64,000 nucleotides of DNA, taken from Bifidobacterium sp. ESL0769. GTDB lineage: Bacteria > Actinomycetota > Actinomycetes > Actinomycetales > Bifidobacteriaceae. The notes beneath the pieces were generated by a model. The model saw nothing but the letters and a program-made list of their open reading frames with translations. It was not told the DNA's origin and did no database searches. The stretch spans positions 1,488,001 to 1,552,000 of the forward strand of contig NZ_CP113918.1 of assembly GCF_029395495.1 (NCBI RefSeq), in the 5' to 3' direction. This document shows positions 8,891-18,483 of this stretch, in pieces; position 1 is the first letter of the stretch; each line of letters starts with the position of its first letter. Both the position numbers and the translations under genes were made by a program.

Positions 8891-8925
8891 ACCGGACGGG
8901 GATTGCATGATTCCTCTGTCCGGTG
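8890..8925 (-). terminator. Possible terminator downstream of pflA
   Basis: An 8-base-pair GC-rich stem (8890-8897 with 8918-8925) encloses a 20-base loop, between the pflA stop and the T-box leader. The T tract after it is weak, and it partly overlaps the putative ileS promoter. Confidence 0.45.
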
Positions 8926-8960
8926 CATGAACAACAAATTATTCTGGGTTTCAGTTTTCT

Positions 8961-9842
8961 TTAGTAGACCTCGAAACCGTGGGCCTTGAACTGGTCATGG
9001 ACACGCTTCTTCAGCTCCTTGGAGGGGCCTTCCTTGGTCTCCAACGGATAAGGAATGCCGAGCTGATGCCACTTCGGGCGGCCGAGCTGGTGGAACGGGA
9101 GCACGTCGATATGTTCGACGGCATCACCGAAACTCTCGCAGATTTTGGCCACATTCTCGACGTTTTCGACGCTATCGGTCAACCCCGGGACGAGCACGAA
9201 ACGCACCCAGATCTTCTTGCCGGCCTTGTTGAGCCTCTGACCGAAGTCGATGGTCGGCGCAAGCTGGCTGCCAGTCACCTCGTGATAGGTCTTTTCGTCG
9301 CCGGACTTAACATCGAGCAAACACAGATCGATATCGTCAATCATCTCGTCGGTCCATTCCCTGTTGAGGAATCCGGAAGTGTCGAGACAGGTGTGAATGC
9401 CTTCCTTACGAACGGCATGGAAAACGCGCGAGACGAACTTACCCTGCATCATCGATTCACCGCCTGAGAAGGTGACTCCCCCATCAGTACTTTGGAAGAC
9501 GTCCTTGTATCGGGTGACGCGCTCGATCATATCGTCGAGATAGACCGGCTGGCCGTCGCGCATCTTCCAGGTGTCGGGGTTCTGGCAGAACTGGCAGCGC
9601 AGCGGGCATCCGCTCATAAATACGGTCATACGGGTCCCCGGCCCGTCTACGGACGTGTTAATGTCCCAGGAATGGACGAAGCCGATGTCGCCAGTACGCA
9701 GCGCGTTGATACGATCATGACGATCCAATCCTATAGGAGATTGAAAACCCGAGAGACCGCCCATCAACGTGTGCTTGGCATACACCTTCGAAGTCTTCAA
9801 CATATGCTGCGTTGTGGTTTTAAATTGAGTGGTTTCGGACAT
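8961..9842 (-). CDS. pflA: Pyruvate formate-lyase activating enzyme (radical SAM)
   Basis: The 293-residue protein has the radical-SAM cluster motif CPLRCQFC (C79, C83, C86) and the glycyl-radical activase pattern (DGPGTRMTVFMSGC, then the FSGGE-type motif TFSGGES). It uses S-adenosylmethionine and a [4Fe-4S] cluster to put the glycyl radical on pyruvate formate-lyase, encoded just upstream on the same strand. Two adjacent ATG codons exist (9845 and 9842); GGAGG is three bases from the first and six from the second, so I prefer 9842. The 232-base gap to pflB holds a hairpin (10005-10038), so expression may be only partly coupled to it. Confidence 0.96.
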   Translation of the reverse strand: MSETTQFKTTTQHMLKTSKVYAKHTLMGGLSGFQSPIGLDRHDRINALRTGDIGFVHSWDINTSVDGPGTRMTVFMSGCPLRCQFCQNPDTWKMRDGQPVYLDDMIERVTRYKDVFQSTDGGVTFSGGESMMQGKFVSRVFHAVRKEGIHTCLDTSGFLNREWTDEMIDDIDLCLLDVKSGDEKTYHEVTGSQLAPTIDFGQRLNKAGKKIWVRFVLVPGLTDSVENVENVAKICESFGDAVEHIDVLPFHQLGRPKWHQLGIPYPLETKEGPSKELKKRVHDQFKAHGFEVY

Positions 9843-10004
9843 CATTGCCCTCCTTGTCAGATTCTGATTCCATAGTAACGGATTCCAAGCTTAAATCCCA
9901 TTCGTTCGGTGTGCCTCAAGCGCAATGCATACAACGAATATTCCGCAAGTGAAAACCGATTATTCCTATCCACTTGGGACGGTTTCCATGCCCGCGAAAC
10001 ATGA

Positions 10005-10038
10005 TTGAAGGGACGGAACTGACGCCCCGTCCCTTCAA
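10005..10038 (-). terminator. Hairpin downstream of pflB
   Basis: A 12-base-pair stem (10005-10016 with 10027-10038) and a 10-base loop lie 37 bases after the pflB stop. The downstream T tract is poor, so it may be a partial terminator or an mRNA-stabilising hairpin between pflB and pflA. Confidence 0.55.
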
Positions 10039-10074
10039 AATCAATTGTTCACCACGTTGTTTAAAGGCAAACTA

Positions 10075-12450
10075 TCACTCAGTGACAGCACCCTGATGGA
10101 ACGTACGCGAAATGATATCGAGCTGCTGCTCGCGGGTGAGCTTGACGAAGTTCACGGCATAGCCCGAGACACGCACGGTGAGGTGCGGATACTTCTCAGG
10201 ATGCGCGACGGCGTCCTCAAGCTGCTCCTTGCGCAGCACGTTGATGTTGGCGTGATAGAGGCCGTGGCCATTGCCAGAATCAAGGATACCGACCAAATTG
10301 GTAACGCGCTCTTCCTCGTCACGGCCGAGGCCGTCAGGGGTAATCGTGTTGGTCAACGAAATGCCATCCAGCGCGTCGTTGTAGTTGATCTTGCCGACCG
10401 AGAACATGGACGGCAGCATGCCGTGCGAATCCATGCCGTTCTCCGGGTTGGCACCAGGAGCATACGGAGTGCCCTTCTTGTGTCCGCTCGGGAAGGAACC
10501 GGTCGCCTTGCCGTAGACCACGTTGGAGGTGATGGTCAGGATGGACTGAGTCGGAACCGCGTTGCGGTAGACCGGCAGAGCCTTGATCTGATCCATAACC
10601 GTGGAAACGGTCCACTTGGCGAGATCATCGGCACGATCGTCGTCGTTGCCATAGATCGGGAAGTCACCGACCGTGCGATAGCCGACCACCAGGTCGTCGT
10701 CAGCACCTTCGACATACTCGTTCTCATGGCCTTCGAGGTTCTTCGCATCCTTGTTGTAGATAGGATAGACCTTTGCATACTTCAAAGCGGAGAGCGAATC
10801 GGCAGCAATCGACAGACCAGACATGCCGCAGCCGAGGGTGCGGTAGACTTCCTTGTCGTGCAGAGCCATCTCAATGGACTCATACGCATACTTGTCATGC
10901 ATGTAATGAATGATGTTCAGCGCTTCGACGTAGGTCTCGGAGAGCCACTCAAGGGCCTTCTCGTAGTTGTCCTTGACCTTCTGATAGTCAAGGGTGCCGT
11001 CGGCTTCGGGCTTGATCGGATCGATGACGCCCTTGTCGATGACCTGCATACCGGTCATCTCGTCGCGGCCGCCGTTGATCGCGTAAAGCAGAGCCTTAGC
11101 GGAGTTCACGCGAGCACCGAAGAACTGCATCTGCTTGCCAACACGCATCGGGGAGACGCAGCAAGCGATGGCTGCATCGTCGCCCCAGTGGTTGCGGATG
11201 TCGCGATCGGACTCATACTGGATGGCCGAGGTGTCGATGGAGATACGGGCGCAGAAGCGCTTGTAGCCTTCAGGCAGCTTGGAATCCCAGAAGATCGTGA
11301 TGTTTGGTTCCGGCCCTGGTCCAAGGTGATCCATGGTCAGGGTGGCGAGCAGACGGAACGAGGTCTTGGTGACCATGTGGCGTCCATCGTCGGCGAAGCC
11401 TGCATCGGACCAAGTGGCCCAGTACGGATCGCCGGAGAAGATGTTGTCGTAATCCTTCGTACGCAGGAAGCGGACGATACGCAGCTTCATAACGATCTGG
11501 TCGATGATCTCCTGAGCATCGGTCTCAGTGATCTTGCCGCTCTTCAGGTCGCGCTCGAAGTAGCAATCGAAGAAGGCGGAGTTACGGCCGAAGCTCATGG
11601 CCGCGCCATCCTGGCTCTTGACAGAAGCGAGGTATCCCATGTAGGTCCACTGCACGGCTTCCTGAGCGGTCTGCGCCGGACGAGAGAGGTCGAGGCCATA
11701 CTCATTGCCGAGGGCGATGAGTTCCTTCAGAGCCTTGATCTGGTCAGCGTGCTCTTCGCGGAAGCGAATCCAATGCTCGATCTCGGCTTCGGTGAAGTCG
11801 TTGCGATAAGGAATCGAATCCTTGTCGATCTTCTTCTGGGCAATCAGATAGTTGACGCCATAAAGGGCGACACGACGATAGTCACCGATGATGCGGCCAC
11901 GGCCGTAAGCATCAGGCAGACCGGTGAGAATCTTGTTGTGGCGAGCAAGCTTGATCTGCTTGGTGTAGACGCCGAAGACACCGTCGTTGTGAGTCTTGCG
12001 ATACTTGGTAAAGATGGTCTTGATATTGGGATCAACCTCTTTACCGGCCTCCTGAATGGCCTGCTCGACCATACGCCAGCCGCCGTTCGGCATCATGGCA
12101 CGCTTGCAGGGCTCGTCGGTTTGCAGGCCGACGATCACGTTATCGTGTTCCTTGTCCATGATGTAACCGGGGCCGAAGTTGTCGATGCCGGCCGGAGTGT
12201 GGGTATCGACGTCATACACACGCTGCTTGCGCTCTACGGCAAGTTGGTTGTTGTCGAGATACTCCCACATTTCCTTCGTCTTGGGGGTCGCCTTGGCAAG
12301 GAAGGACTCGTCGCCGTCATACGGCGTATAGTTCTTCTGAATGAAATCGCGAACATCGATTTCCTTTTGCCAATTCCCTCCGACGAAGCCATCCCAAGCC
12401 TTTGCTTGGAGCTCTTCTTGAGAGAGAGCAGTCTGATCTACTGCGGTCAT
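10075..12450 (-). CDS. pflB: Formate C-acetyltransferase (pyruvate formate-lyase)
   Basis: The 791-residue enzyme converts pyruvate and CoA to acetyl-CoA and formate. Both key sites are present: the adjacent cysteines Cys430-Cys431 in ACCVSPM, and the glycyl-radical site Gly763 in RVSGYAV near the C-terminus. In bifidobacteria the enzyme draws pyruvate away from lactate and yields extra ATP through acetate. The ATG at 12450 has AAGGAG eight bases upstream. Two CRP/GlxR-like palindromes (12542-12557 and 12683-12698) lie upstream, suggesting transcriptional control by a CRP/FNR-family regulator. The activase gene pflA follows. Confidence 0.97.
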   Translation of the reverse strand: MTAVDQTALSQEELQAKAWDGFVGGNWQKEIDVRDFIQKNYTPYDGDESFLAKATPKTKEMWEYLDNNQLAVERKQRVYDVDTHTPAGIDNFGPGYIMDKEHDNVIVGLQTDEPCKRAMMPNGGWRMVEQAIQEAGKEVDPNIKTIFTKYRKTHNDGVFGVYTKQIKLARHNKILTGLPDAYGRGRIIGDYRRVALYGVNYLIAQKKIDKDSIPYRNDFTEAEIEHWIRFREEHADQIKALKELIALGNEYGLDLSRPAQTAQEAVQWTYMGYLASVKSQDGAAMSFGRNSAFFDCYFERDLKSGKITETDAQEIIDQIVMKLRIVRFLRTKDYDNIFSGDPYWATWSDAGFADDGRHMVTKTSFRLLATLTMDHLGPGPEPNITIFWDSKLPEGYKRFCARISIDTSAIQYESDRDIRNHWGDDAAIACCVSPMRVGKQMQFFGARVNSAKALLYAINGGRDEMTGMQVIDKGVIDPIKPEADGTLDYQKVKDNYEKALEWLSETYVEALNIIHYMHDKYAYESIEMALHDKEVYRTLGCGMSGLSIAADSLSALKYAKVYPIYNKDAKNLEGHENEYVEGADDDLVVGYRTVGDFPIYGNDDDRADDLAKWTVSTVMDQIKALPVYRNAVPTQSILTITSNVVYGKATGSFPSGHKKGTPYAPGANPENGMDSHGMLPSMFSVGKINYNDALDGISLTNTITPDGLGRDEEERVTNLVGILDSGNGHGLYHANINVLRKEQLEDAVAHPEKYPHLTVRVSGYAVNFVKLTREQQLDIISRTFHQGAVTE

Positions 12451-12541
12451 TTAGCACTCCTTATTAGTGGAGCAACGCATCTTCACGTTGCGTTCATTAA
12501 CCATTGTAGAGTGGTCTTCGTCACAGTGAGGCCCAAAATAG

Positions 12542-12557
12542 TGTGACCTACATCACT
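12542..12557. promoter_or_regulatory. CRP/GlxR-like operator, proximal to pflB
   Basis: TGTGACCTACATCACT fits the actinobacterial GlxR/CRP consensus TGTGA-NNTANN-TCACA except for its last base. It is centred about 99 bases upstream of the pflB start codon. Confidence 0.55.
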
Positions 12558-12682
12558 TTTTTACTATTTCGAGCTTTTTGCCGGTTTCCCGAGAAATGCA
12601 GAAATTCCGAAAATCCAATCATTCGAACGATTTCGCGATTTTTGGCTTTTCATGAATTTGACTAAGCAGTACTCGAAAATAA

Positions 12683-12698
12683 TGTGACGTACATCACA
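12683..12698. promoter_or_regulatory. CRP/GlxR-like operator, distal
   Basis: TGTGACGTACATCACA matches the GlxR/CRP consensus TGTGA-NNTANN-TCACA at every fixed position. Its centre is 141 bases from that of the proximal site. Between the two sites the minus strand must carry the pflB promoter or its upstream region. Confidence 0.65.
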
Positions 12699-12713
12699 TT
12701 TTCATTTCAGACA

Positions 12714-12761
12714 AAAGAAACGGGACAATGGGATTTGATTTGCCTATCGACCCGTCTCTTT
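12714..12761 (-). terminator. Terminator downstream of the SPOR-like gene
   Basis: Inverted repeats at 12714-12724 and 12751-12761 (10 of 11 pairs) with T-rich sequence after the stem on the minus strand lie 22 bases past the stop of the small gene at 12783. The loop is long (26 bases). Confidence 0.5.
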
Positions 12762-12782
12762 GTTCAAAATGAAAACCTTCAA

Positions 12783-13040
12783 TCAAGACTCTTGATTTTG
12801 CTGCCCCTCCTCGGAGCCGGAATCATTGTCCCAGGCGTTCCACTTACGGTTCTGCTCATCCCAAATCAGGTTGCGTTCCTTGACGATCTTCCAAGCGTCC
12901 TCGGCGTCCTTGCGGGACTTGTAAGGGCCGCTACGCTGGCTGACCGGCGAAAGCTTGCCCAGTTCAGGCTTGCCGGTGGCGGTATTGAAATACCATTGCT
13001 TATTTTCGTCATCATTCGCATTTTGCGTATTATCTGCCAT
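12783..13040 (-). CDS. Small SPOR-like protein
   Basis: This 85-residue acidic and aromatic protein reads KQWYFNTATGKPELGK, then RSGPYKSRKDAEDAWKIVKE and NLIWDEQNRKWNAW. The pattern resembles short actinobacterial proteins annotated as SPOR domain-containing, in which a W-Y-F-N opening, a GPY turn and a helix of the type KDAEDAWKI recur. It has no signal peptide, so it would be cytosolic. The function is unknown. The ATG at 13040 is preceded by AAGGGGAA about five bases away. It seems to be a single-gene unit with its own terminator. Confidence 0.7.
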   Translation of the reverse strand: MADNTQNANDDENKQWYFNTATGKPELGKLSPVSQRSGPYKSRKDAEDAWKIVKERNLIWDEQNRKWNAWDNDSGSEEGQQNQES

Positions 13041-13136
13041 CGCGATTCCCCTTCATCTGTCTATGTGAGCCTTTTAAACCTTAACCCAGATACTTTCGTA
13101 TCGCGTTCGGCTCACCCGAGGGCGTAGTACATCGGC

Positions 13137-13826
13137 TCAGCCACGCCTGTTGTAATCAGCACAGAGCGTGTTCATCGCATCAAGGTACTTATAGTAATAC
13201 ACCAATTCCAAAGCCGAGCAAGCCACCGAGGCGATACCGAAAGGCGCGATGAAGAACGCTGCAATCAAGAACCATGGGGCCAGAAACATAGGAAGCGCGC
13301 AAAACAGCCAATATGTGGTGGCCGATACGGAACGCTCGTAGCCCCGGCGCACGAGCTCATCGCCGACCCTGTTGCTCATCTTGTGATACCAGACAAGCGA
13401 GGCGATACCCAACGTTATCGGAGCTATCAGGAAATAGAGCAAGCAGTAGTGCATGGTTTTCTTGCCGTCATAACGGCTGGCGATGGTGTTGAGCGAATCC
13501 GTGGCGCCGGTCATGATGACGATGTTATAGATGCCCAACGTAATGATGCCGAGAAGAATCCACTTGACCAGACTACGTTGCGTATAGAGCTGACCTACCG
13601 GTGCGGCGCTGGTCTGGACCGGAATGGTGTTGTAGCCGGGCTGATACTGCTGGACCGTCGGGTCGATCGGAGGATTCTGCGATGCAGGTTGCGGCACGGC
13701 CACCGGCTGCGGCATCGGCACCGTACCTGGCTGCGAATCCGGCGTGGGAACATTACCGGCGGGTAAACCCGAAGATTGGGGAAACGGGGGAAGCGGAACG
13801 TTTGGCTGCGGCATCGGATTGCTCAT
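13137..13826 (-). CDS. DUF4234-domain membrane protein
   Basis: The 229-residue product begins with a Pro/Gln-rich cytoplasmic region (about 1-85) followed by a DUF4234-like part: KWILLGIITLGIYNIVIM, a loop with the conserved SLNTIASRYDGKKTMHY, then YFLIAPITLGIASLVWYHKM and further membrane segments. Proteins of this family are multi-pass and of unknown function. I chose the ATG at 13826 (MSNPMPQPN) rather than the upstream extension to 13898, since the Pro-rich start is typical and the extension reads as non-coding. No neighbour suggests a role. Confidence 0.75.
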   Translation of the reverse strand: MSNPMPQPNVPLPPFPQSSGLPAGNVPTPDSQPGTVPMPQPVAVPQPASQNPPIDPTVQQYQPGYNTIPVQTSAAPVGQLYTQRSLVKWILLGIITLGIYNIVIMTGATDSLNTIASRYDGKKTMHYCLLYFLIAPITLGIASLVWYHKMSNRVGDELVRRGYERSVSATTYWLFCALPMFLAPWFLIAAFFIAPFGIASVACSALELVYYYKYLDAMNTLCADYNRRG

Positions 13827-14047
13827 AGTAGTATCTTTCTTCTTCACGGGCCGACGGTCCCCATTAGACTTCTTCGCCCAAAGCAAAATACTAATCAATT
13901 CACACTACCAAATGCAAGCTAACCACTTCTTCATTCATTTCATCGGCATGTCATCGTATTTGCGTCATATCAGTTGACTGCTTTTCAATGACCATATTTC
14001 TGTGTCCGCAAAGAAGTGCGTTTAGCGTTGCATTTGAGGCGTTGAGT

Positions 14048-15754
14048 CTACTCGCGGAAGGCACTGGTGACCGGCAATCGACGGTCACGACCGAACGCCA
14101 GCGAAGTCACCTTCGGGCCGAGCGGGTACTGGCGGCGCTTCCATTCGGCGCGGTCGACCAGGCGCATCACCGTATCCACCGTCTTCTCGTCGAAGCCATC
14201 CTTGAGCAAATCGACGCGACCGTGGGCCTTTTCGATGTAGGCCGCAAGGACCTTATCCAGGAGCACGTATTCTGGCAACGAATCGGAGTCCTTCTGGCCG
14301 GGACGCAGCTCGGCACTCGGAGCTTTTTCAATGCTGGCGACAGGAATCATCACGCCGTCTTTGAGCGGCACTCCCGCTCCCCCGTTTTCGTTGCCGACGA
14401 TTCTCAAGCCACCGACACCGACGCCTGCCGCGGCCGCACGGTTGCGCCAGCGTGAAAGCTCCCAGACGCGGGTCTTCAAGAGGTCCTTGATTGGGGCGTA
14501 GCCACCCACCGCATCGCCATAGATAGTGGAGTAGCCGCAGGCCAGCTCGGACTTGTTGCCGGTGGCGAGCGCCAGCAGGTTCTTGGAATTGGAATAGGCC
14601 ATCACGATGACGCCACGGATACGCGCCTGCAGATTCTCGGCAGCGATGCCCTTCAAATCAAGCTGGGTCTGGAAGGCCTTGAACAACGGTTCGATGGGCT
14701 GGATGTCGTAGTGAGCACCGATATTTTTGGCCAAATCGGCGGCATCGTCTTTGGAACCGTCGGAGGAATACATGCTCGGCATGGAGACGCCCTGTACATT
14801 CTCGCCGCCCACGGCGTCCGCGGCCATCGCAGCCACCAGCGCCGAATCGATGCCACCGGAAAGGCCGAGCACGACGCCGGTGAAGTGGTTCTTGGCCATG
14901 TAGTCCTTGAGCCCCAGAACACAGGCCGTGTAGACTTCCTCATCAGGGTCACGCAGCGCGGCAAGGGTGCCGACTTCTTGATACACAGCCGCTGAATCGA
15001 AATCGAAATAGCTCAGATTTTCCACGAACATCGGCGAGCGCTCGACAAGGGTACCGTCGGCATCGACCACGAAACTGCCGCCGTCGAAGATCAGATCATC
15101 CTGCCCGCCGACCTGGTTCAGGTAAATGAGCGGGGCGTCAACCTCGTGCGCACGCCGAACGGCCAGATCAAGCCGCGTATGAGTCTTGCCTTCTTCATAC
15201 GGAGAGCCGTTGATCGTCAGCAACATGTCGATACCTTGGCTAGCCAGCTCGGTTACTGGGCCGCCGTCCTGCCAGATGTCTTCGCAGATGGCCACGCCGA
15301 CCTTGACCCCGTCGATATCGAGAATCACGGAATGCTGGCCGGACTCGAAGATACGGAATTCGTCGAATACGCCGTAATTGGGCAGGAAATGCTTGTCGTA
15401 AGTCGACCAGACCGAACCGGAATGCAGCACCACCAAGCGGTTGGTGGGTTTGCCGTCGACATCGGCGGCCGAAGAAGTTCCCACCGTGCCGACTACCACG
15501 TAAAGGTTGCCGAGGCCTTCTTTTTCGAGTGTTTGCGCCAGCTCGTCAGCCTTGTGCGCGGCAGCCTTGCGGAAGGTGCCACGGAAAGCAAGATCCTCGA
15601 TCGGATAGCCTGTCAGGGTCATTTCCGGGAAGACCACGACTTGGGCCTTGTTGAGCGCGGCCATGCGCGCGAATTGCAGGACGGTGGCGGCATTGCCGTT
15701 GAGGTCGCCCACGCAGGTGTCGATCTGGGCCAAAGCGAAACGTAGTTGAGTCAT
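14048..15754 (-). CDS. nadE: Glutamine-dependent NAD+ synthetase
   Basis: This two-domain enzyme of about 568 residues makes NAD+ from deamido-NAD+, ATP and glutamine. The N-terminal nitrilase-type glutaminase domain has the catalytic triad Glu44 (VFPEMTLTG), Lys121 (TYDKHFLPN) and Cys157 (GVAICEDIW). The C-terminal synthetase domain has the PP-loop LGLSGGIDSAL. Length is normal for the glutamine-dependent form. The start is taken at the ATG giving MTQLRFALAQ, where the family begins; the frame stays open upstream to a GTG at 15928, but those 58 residues do not fit the family. It appears to be transcribed alone. Confidence 0.95.
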   Translation of the reverse strand: MTQLRFALAQIDTCVGDLNGNAATVLQFARMAALNKAQVVVFPEMTLTGYPIEDLAFRGTFRKAAAHKADELAQTLEKEGLGNLYVVVGTVGTSSAADVDGKPTNRLVVLHSGSVWSTYDKHFLPNYGVFDEFRIFESGQHSVILDIDGVKVGVAICEDIWQDGGPVTELASQGIDMLLTINGSPYEEGKTHTRLDLAVRRAHEVDAPLIYLNQVGGQDDLIFDGGSFVVDADGTLVERSPMFVENLSYFDFDSAAVYQEVGTLAALRDPDEEVYTACVLGLKDYMAKNHFTGVVLGLSGGIDSALVAAMAADAVGGENVQGVSMPSMYSSDGSKDDAADLAKNIGAHYDIQPIEPLFKAFQTQLDLKGIAAENLQARIRGVIVMAYSNSKNLLALATGNKSELACGYSTIYGDAVGGYAPIKDLLKTRVWELSRWRNRAAAAGVGVGGLRIVGNENGGAGVPLKDGVMIPVASIEKAPSAELRPGQKDSDSLPEYVLLDKVLAAYIEKAHGRVDLLKDGFDEKTVDTVMRLVDRAEWKRRQYPLGPKVTSLAFGRDRRLPVTSAFRE

Positions 15755-15952
15755 GTCTTCATCATATCCGTTCACCTGTCGCTTTTGGTAAACGCCCGAA
15801 AACAATACGGCTTTACGAATGTCTTTTTGACCACACATCAGCATAAAACGCAGATTGGAAAATAAGTCATCAAACATTGGTTGTAACGATGTCGCCCCGA
15901 CCTCGAAAGGCAGGGGCGGCATCAGCACAACTGACGGACGGAACGCGAAAAC

Positions 15953-17101
15953 TCAGGCGAGTTCGCTTTCCACGCGAAGCAAGGCGTTGACCATAAATTC
16001 CGCCGTGGGTTTGATGGCTTCGTCCAAAGCCACGAATTCAGGACTGTGGATGCCGTGGTGGCCAGGCTGGCCGTTGGAACCGATGGAGCCGAAGACCAGC
16101 GGTCCCAGTTGTTGGAAGTCCGCGAAGTCCTCGCCACCCATGGATGTGATGACCGGGACGGAGGTGGCGTAGCTCGGCAGATCATCGGCCACGGGGCCAA
16201 TCAATGTTGCATCACTGACCAGCGGAACCGCGAGCTCGTCCCACTTGATGTCGGCGGTGATATCGTAGGCCGCTGCCGTTGATTCGACGATCTCGCGGAA
16301 ACGACGGGTGACCCGATCGTGGTCGTCCTTGTAGAAATAGCGGACGGTGCCGAGGAATCCGGCGGTATCGGGAATGACGTTCCACACGTCGCCGCCGTGC
16401 ACCTCGGTGATGGAAAGCACCACAGGGCGCAACGGGTCGATGTTGCGGCTGACGATAGTCTGCAGCGAAAGGATTGTGGAAGCCAGTGCCTCGATGGGGC
16501 CGGTGCCACGATGTGGTTTCCCGGCATGGGTACCTTCTGCGTGGAAGGTGACGCCGAAGCTCACGCATCCGGCCATCATTGGGTCCTTGCTCACCGCAAT
16601 CTCGCCGGGCTTGTGATCGGGGGTGTTGTGCGTGCCGATGAGCGCATCGACCTTGCCCAGAGCGCCGGTTTCGATGACATGGCGTGCGCCGTGGCCGGTC
16701 TCTTCGGCGGGCTGGAAGAGGATGACAGCGGTGCCCTTGATACGGTCACGGTGTTCCGCCAACCAGAAAGCGGCGGCGAGCAAGCCGGTCATGTGGATGT
16801 CGTGTCCGCAGCCATGCATCACACCGGGATTCTTGGAGCTGAAGGGCAGGCCGGACTGCTCATGGATGGGCAAGCCGTCGATATCTGCGCGGACCACGAC
16901 TCGCGGGCCAGGCTGCTCGCCCTTGATCTCGGCCACCAATCCGGTCTCGAGCGAAGTGTCCAAGACCTCGATGCCATGCGAGGCCAACTGGTCACGCAGG
17001 AATTTGGTCGTCTCATATTCCTTGAAGCCAAGTTCGGGATATTGATGAAGATGATGCCTGATTGCGATCAGATCGTCGGAAATCTCCAGTTGCTCTGTCA
17101 T
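15953..17101 (-). CDS. M20-family metallo-amidohydrolase (N-acyl-amino-acid / hippurate hydrolase type)
   Basis: The 382-residue protein has the M20D peptidase pattern: HHLHQYPELGFKEYETT near the N-terminus, RADIDGLPIHEQSGLPF, the metal-binding HGCGHDIHM (96-104) and PAEETGHGA. Members remove acyl groups from N-acyl amino acids or cleave related amides in the cytoplasm. It is the last gene after the second MetQ-like protein (103-base gap, same strand), so an N-acyl-methionine or related sulfur compound is a reasonable substrate guess. That is inference from context only; indole-acetyl-amino-acid hydrolases and aminobenzoyl-glutamate hydrolases look alike. Confidence 0.88.
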   Translation of the reverse strand: MTEQLEISDDLIAIRHHLHQYPELGFKEYETTKFLRDQLASHGIEVLDTSLETGLVAEIKGEQPGPRVVVRADIDGLPIHEQSGLPFSSKNPGVMHGCGHDIHMTGLLAAAFWLAEHRDRIKGTAVILFQPAEETGHGARHVIETGALGKVDALIGTHNTPDHKPGEIAVSKDPMMAGCVSFGVTFHAEGTHAGKPHRGTGPIEALASTILSLQTIVSRNIDPLRPVVLSITEVHGGDVWNVIPDTAGFLGTVRYFYKDDHDRVTRRFREIVESTAAAYDITADIKWDELAVPLVSDATLIGPVADDLPSYATSVPVITSMGGEDFADFQQLGPLVFGSIGSNGQPGHHGIHSPEFVALDEAIKPTAEFMVNALLRVESELA

Positions 17102-17204
17102 AATGTAATACTCTTTCTTATCTGTTCCCTTTTAAGAATACCAAGCGGTTATTTTATTACGAAACGTAAGCCGTGCTTTACATATGCGCTCCGAGGCCCA
17201 CACC

Positions 17205-18215
17205 TCATGCGCTTTGCAACTTGCGCATGTCGCTTTCGACGTCGCTTAAGAACCCGCGCAGCTGCGAGCCGCTGTAATGGTCGGCAAAAACGCAGGTGCC
17301 CTTCGATTTCTGCTGCAACGCCGCCTTGAACTCCTTGGTGTGGGAAATGCCGGCGAGCTTCAGATAGAGCGGATTGTTGATATCCGCTTTCTTGACGATG
17401 AAGACGTTAATGTAGGGGCGAGCGTGGTTGCTGTGTGGGTCATCGCGGAAAATCGACTCGGAGGGCTTGAGCCCGGCGTCGGCGACGAAATCGTTGTTCA
17501 TGATGCCGGCGGCGACATCCGAATCGTTCAACGACTTGGGCACCTGGGCGCCCTTGACCGGCACGACCTTGACCCTGGAATTGGCTTCGTCAAGGTCGGC
17601 CTGCGAGGTGAACGGGGTCCACGGGTGCTTGAGCTTGATGAGCTTGGCCTGATCGAGCACACCCAGGGCGCGGGAAAGGTTCGTCTCGTCGTTGGGTACG
17701 GGGATGCTGGCTCCGGCCGGAATCTGCGAGACATCCTTGTATTTGGTGGAATACATGCCCAGCGGGAAAACGCCTGTGGCGCCGATGGGCTGCAGGTCCT
17801 TGTGGTTCTTGACGTTGTAGTTGGCGAGCAGCAGGATGTGCTGCGATTCGTTCATGTCGAGACTGCCGGAATCCACTGCCGGATCCTCGGAGGTGTAATC
17901 CTGGAAATCGACCAACTGGACGGAGATGCCGAGCTTCTGCGCCTGTTGCTTGAAAACGACCCAGTCGGGATTGGTGACACCGACCACGCCGATCTTGACC
18001 GGATTGCTGGGAGTTCCTTTCGCCGCGCTTGCCTGCTTGGCGGCATAACCACGGTAACCGAAGAAAGCGAGGGCTGCTACCAGCACGATGATGATGGCCG
18101 CGATGACGACGTTGCGTTTAGTGTGATTGACACGTACCGGCTCCTCCGGGCCCAGGCCGGCGGACAATGGGTTCAGATTGGAATCGGGTTGCGTATTGGG
18201 ATTTGTTGATGACAT
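17205..18215 (-). CDS. metQ: MetQ/NlpA-family substrate-binding protein, membrane anchored (copy 2)
   Basis: The 336-residue protein has a short cytoplasmic N-terminus ending in GPEEPVRVNHTKRNV, one membrane segment (about 36-56) and a NlpA-type binding domain (VKIGVVGVTNPDWVVFK, VDFQDYTSEDP, PNDETNLSRALGVL). NlpA/MetQ proteins bind methionine or related amino acids for the MetNI transporter. No lipobox cysteine is present; the membrane helix replaces the usual lipid anchor. It is clearly paralogous to the gene at 20644-21654. A terminator at 18388-18419 separates it from metI, and it has its own leader, so it can be expressed independently. GGGG stands about eight bases before the ATG. Confidence 0.9.
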   Translation of the reverse strand: MSSTNPNTQPDSNLNPLSAGLGPEEPVRVNHTKRNVVIAAIIIVLVAALAFFGYRGYAAKQASAAKGTPSNPVKIGVVGVTNPDWVVFKQQAQKLGISVQLVDFQDYTSEDPAVDSGSLDMNESQHILLLANYNVKNHKDLQPIGATGVFPLGMYSTKYKDVSQIPAGASIPVPNDETNLSRALGVLDQAKLIKLKHPWTPFTSQADLDEANSRVKVVPVKGAQVPKSLNDSDVAAGIMNNDFVADAGLKPSESIFRDDPHSNHARPYINVFIVKKADINNPLYLKLAGISHTKEFKAALQQKSKGTCVFADHYSGSQLRGFLSDVESDMRKLQSA

Positions 18216-18311
18216 ATGTTTCCCCTATTGATGATTATTGCTATGTCTTGAGGGCAAGAATACACGGCTGAAACAGCGGGAAATATCGAAAAACCAAAAA
18301 CAATTATCCGT

Positions 18312-18320
18312 ATTCGTTAT
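18312..18320 (-). promoter_or_regulatory. Shared leader motif upstream of metQ copy 2
   Basis: ATAACGAAT on the minus strand, 97 bases before the start codon, is also found before metQ copy 1 (21746-21754), in both cases followed within 10-20 bases by a T-rich GTTTTT stretch. GATAAT a few bases downstream may be a -10 box, which would make the motif an operator in the promoter spacer. Confidence 0.4.
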
Positions 18321-18387
18321 GACGCGTGGAAGAACCTCGCTATTTCGGGAATCGCTTGGCTCAAAACGCTGGAAATAAAAGGAAACG

Positions 18388-18419
18388 CCCGCTTCCTGCC
18401 GTTGAAAGCAGAAAGCGGG
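18388..18419 (-). terminator. Terminator of the metQ-metN-metI unit
   Basis: An inverted repeat pairs 18388-18399 with 18408-18419 (11 of 12 positions) around an 8-base loop. On the minus strand it is followed by a T-rich run. It lies 65 bases after the metI stop. Confidence 0.8.
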
Positions 18420-18483
18420 TGTCGCCATTTCAGATTCCATTACATCAGCTATATGCATTGCATAAGAGACAGAATCTACCTAG

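Noticed and set aside
10045-12546. An 833-codon open frame on the plus strand, opposite pflB
   Set aside because: It mirrors a highly expressed gene with strong codon bias, which leaves the complementary frame open. Its product is composed of Asp/Val/Gly-rich stretches with no domain, and pflB is certain.
18225-18458. 77-codon frame between metI and the second metQ
   Set aside because: It overlaps the metI terminator hairpin and the shared metQ leader motif, so the region is regulatory rather than coding.
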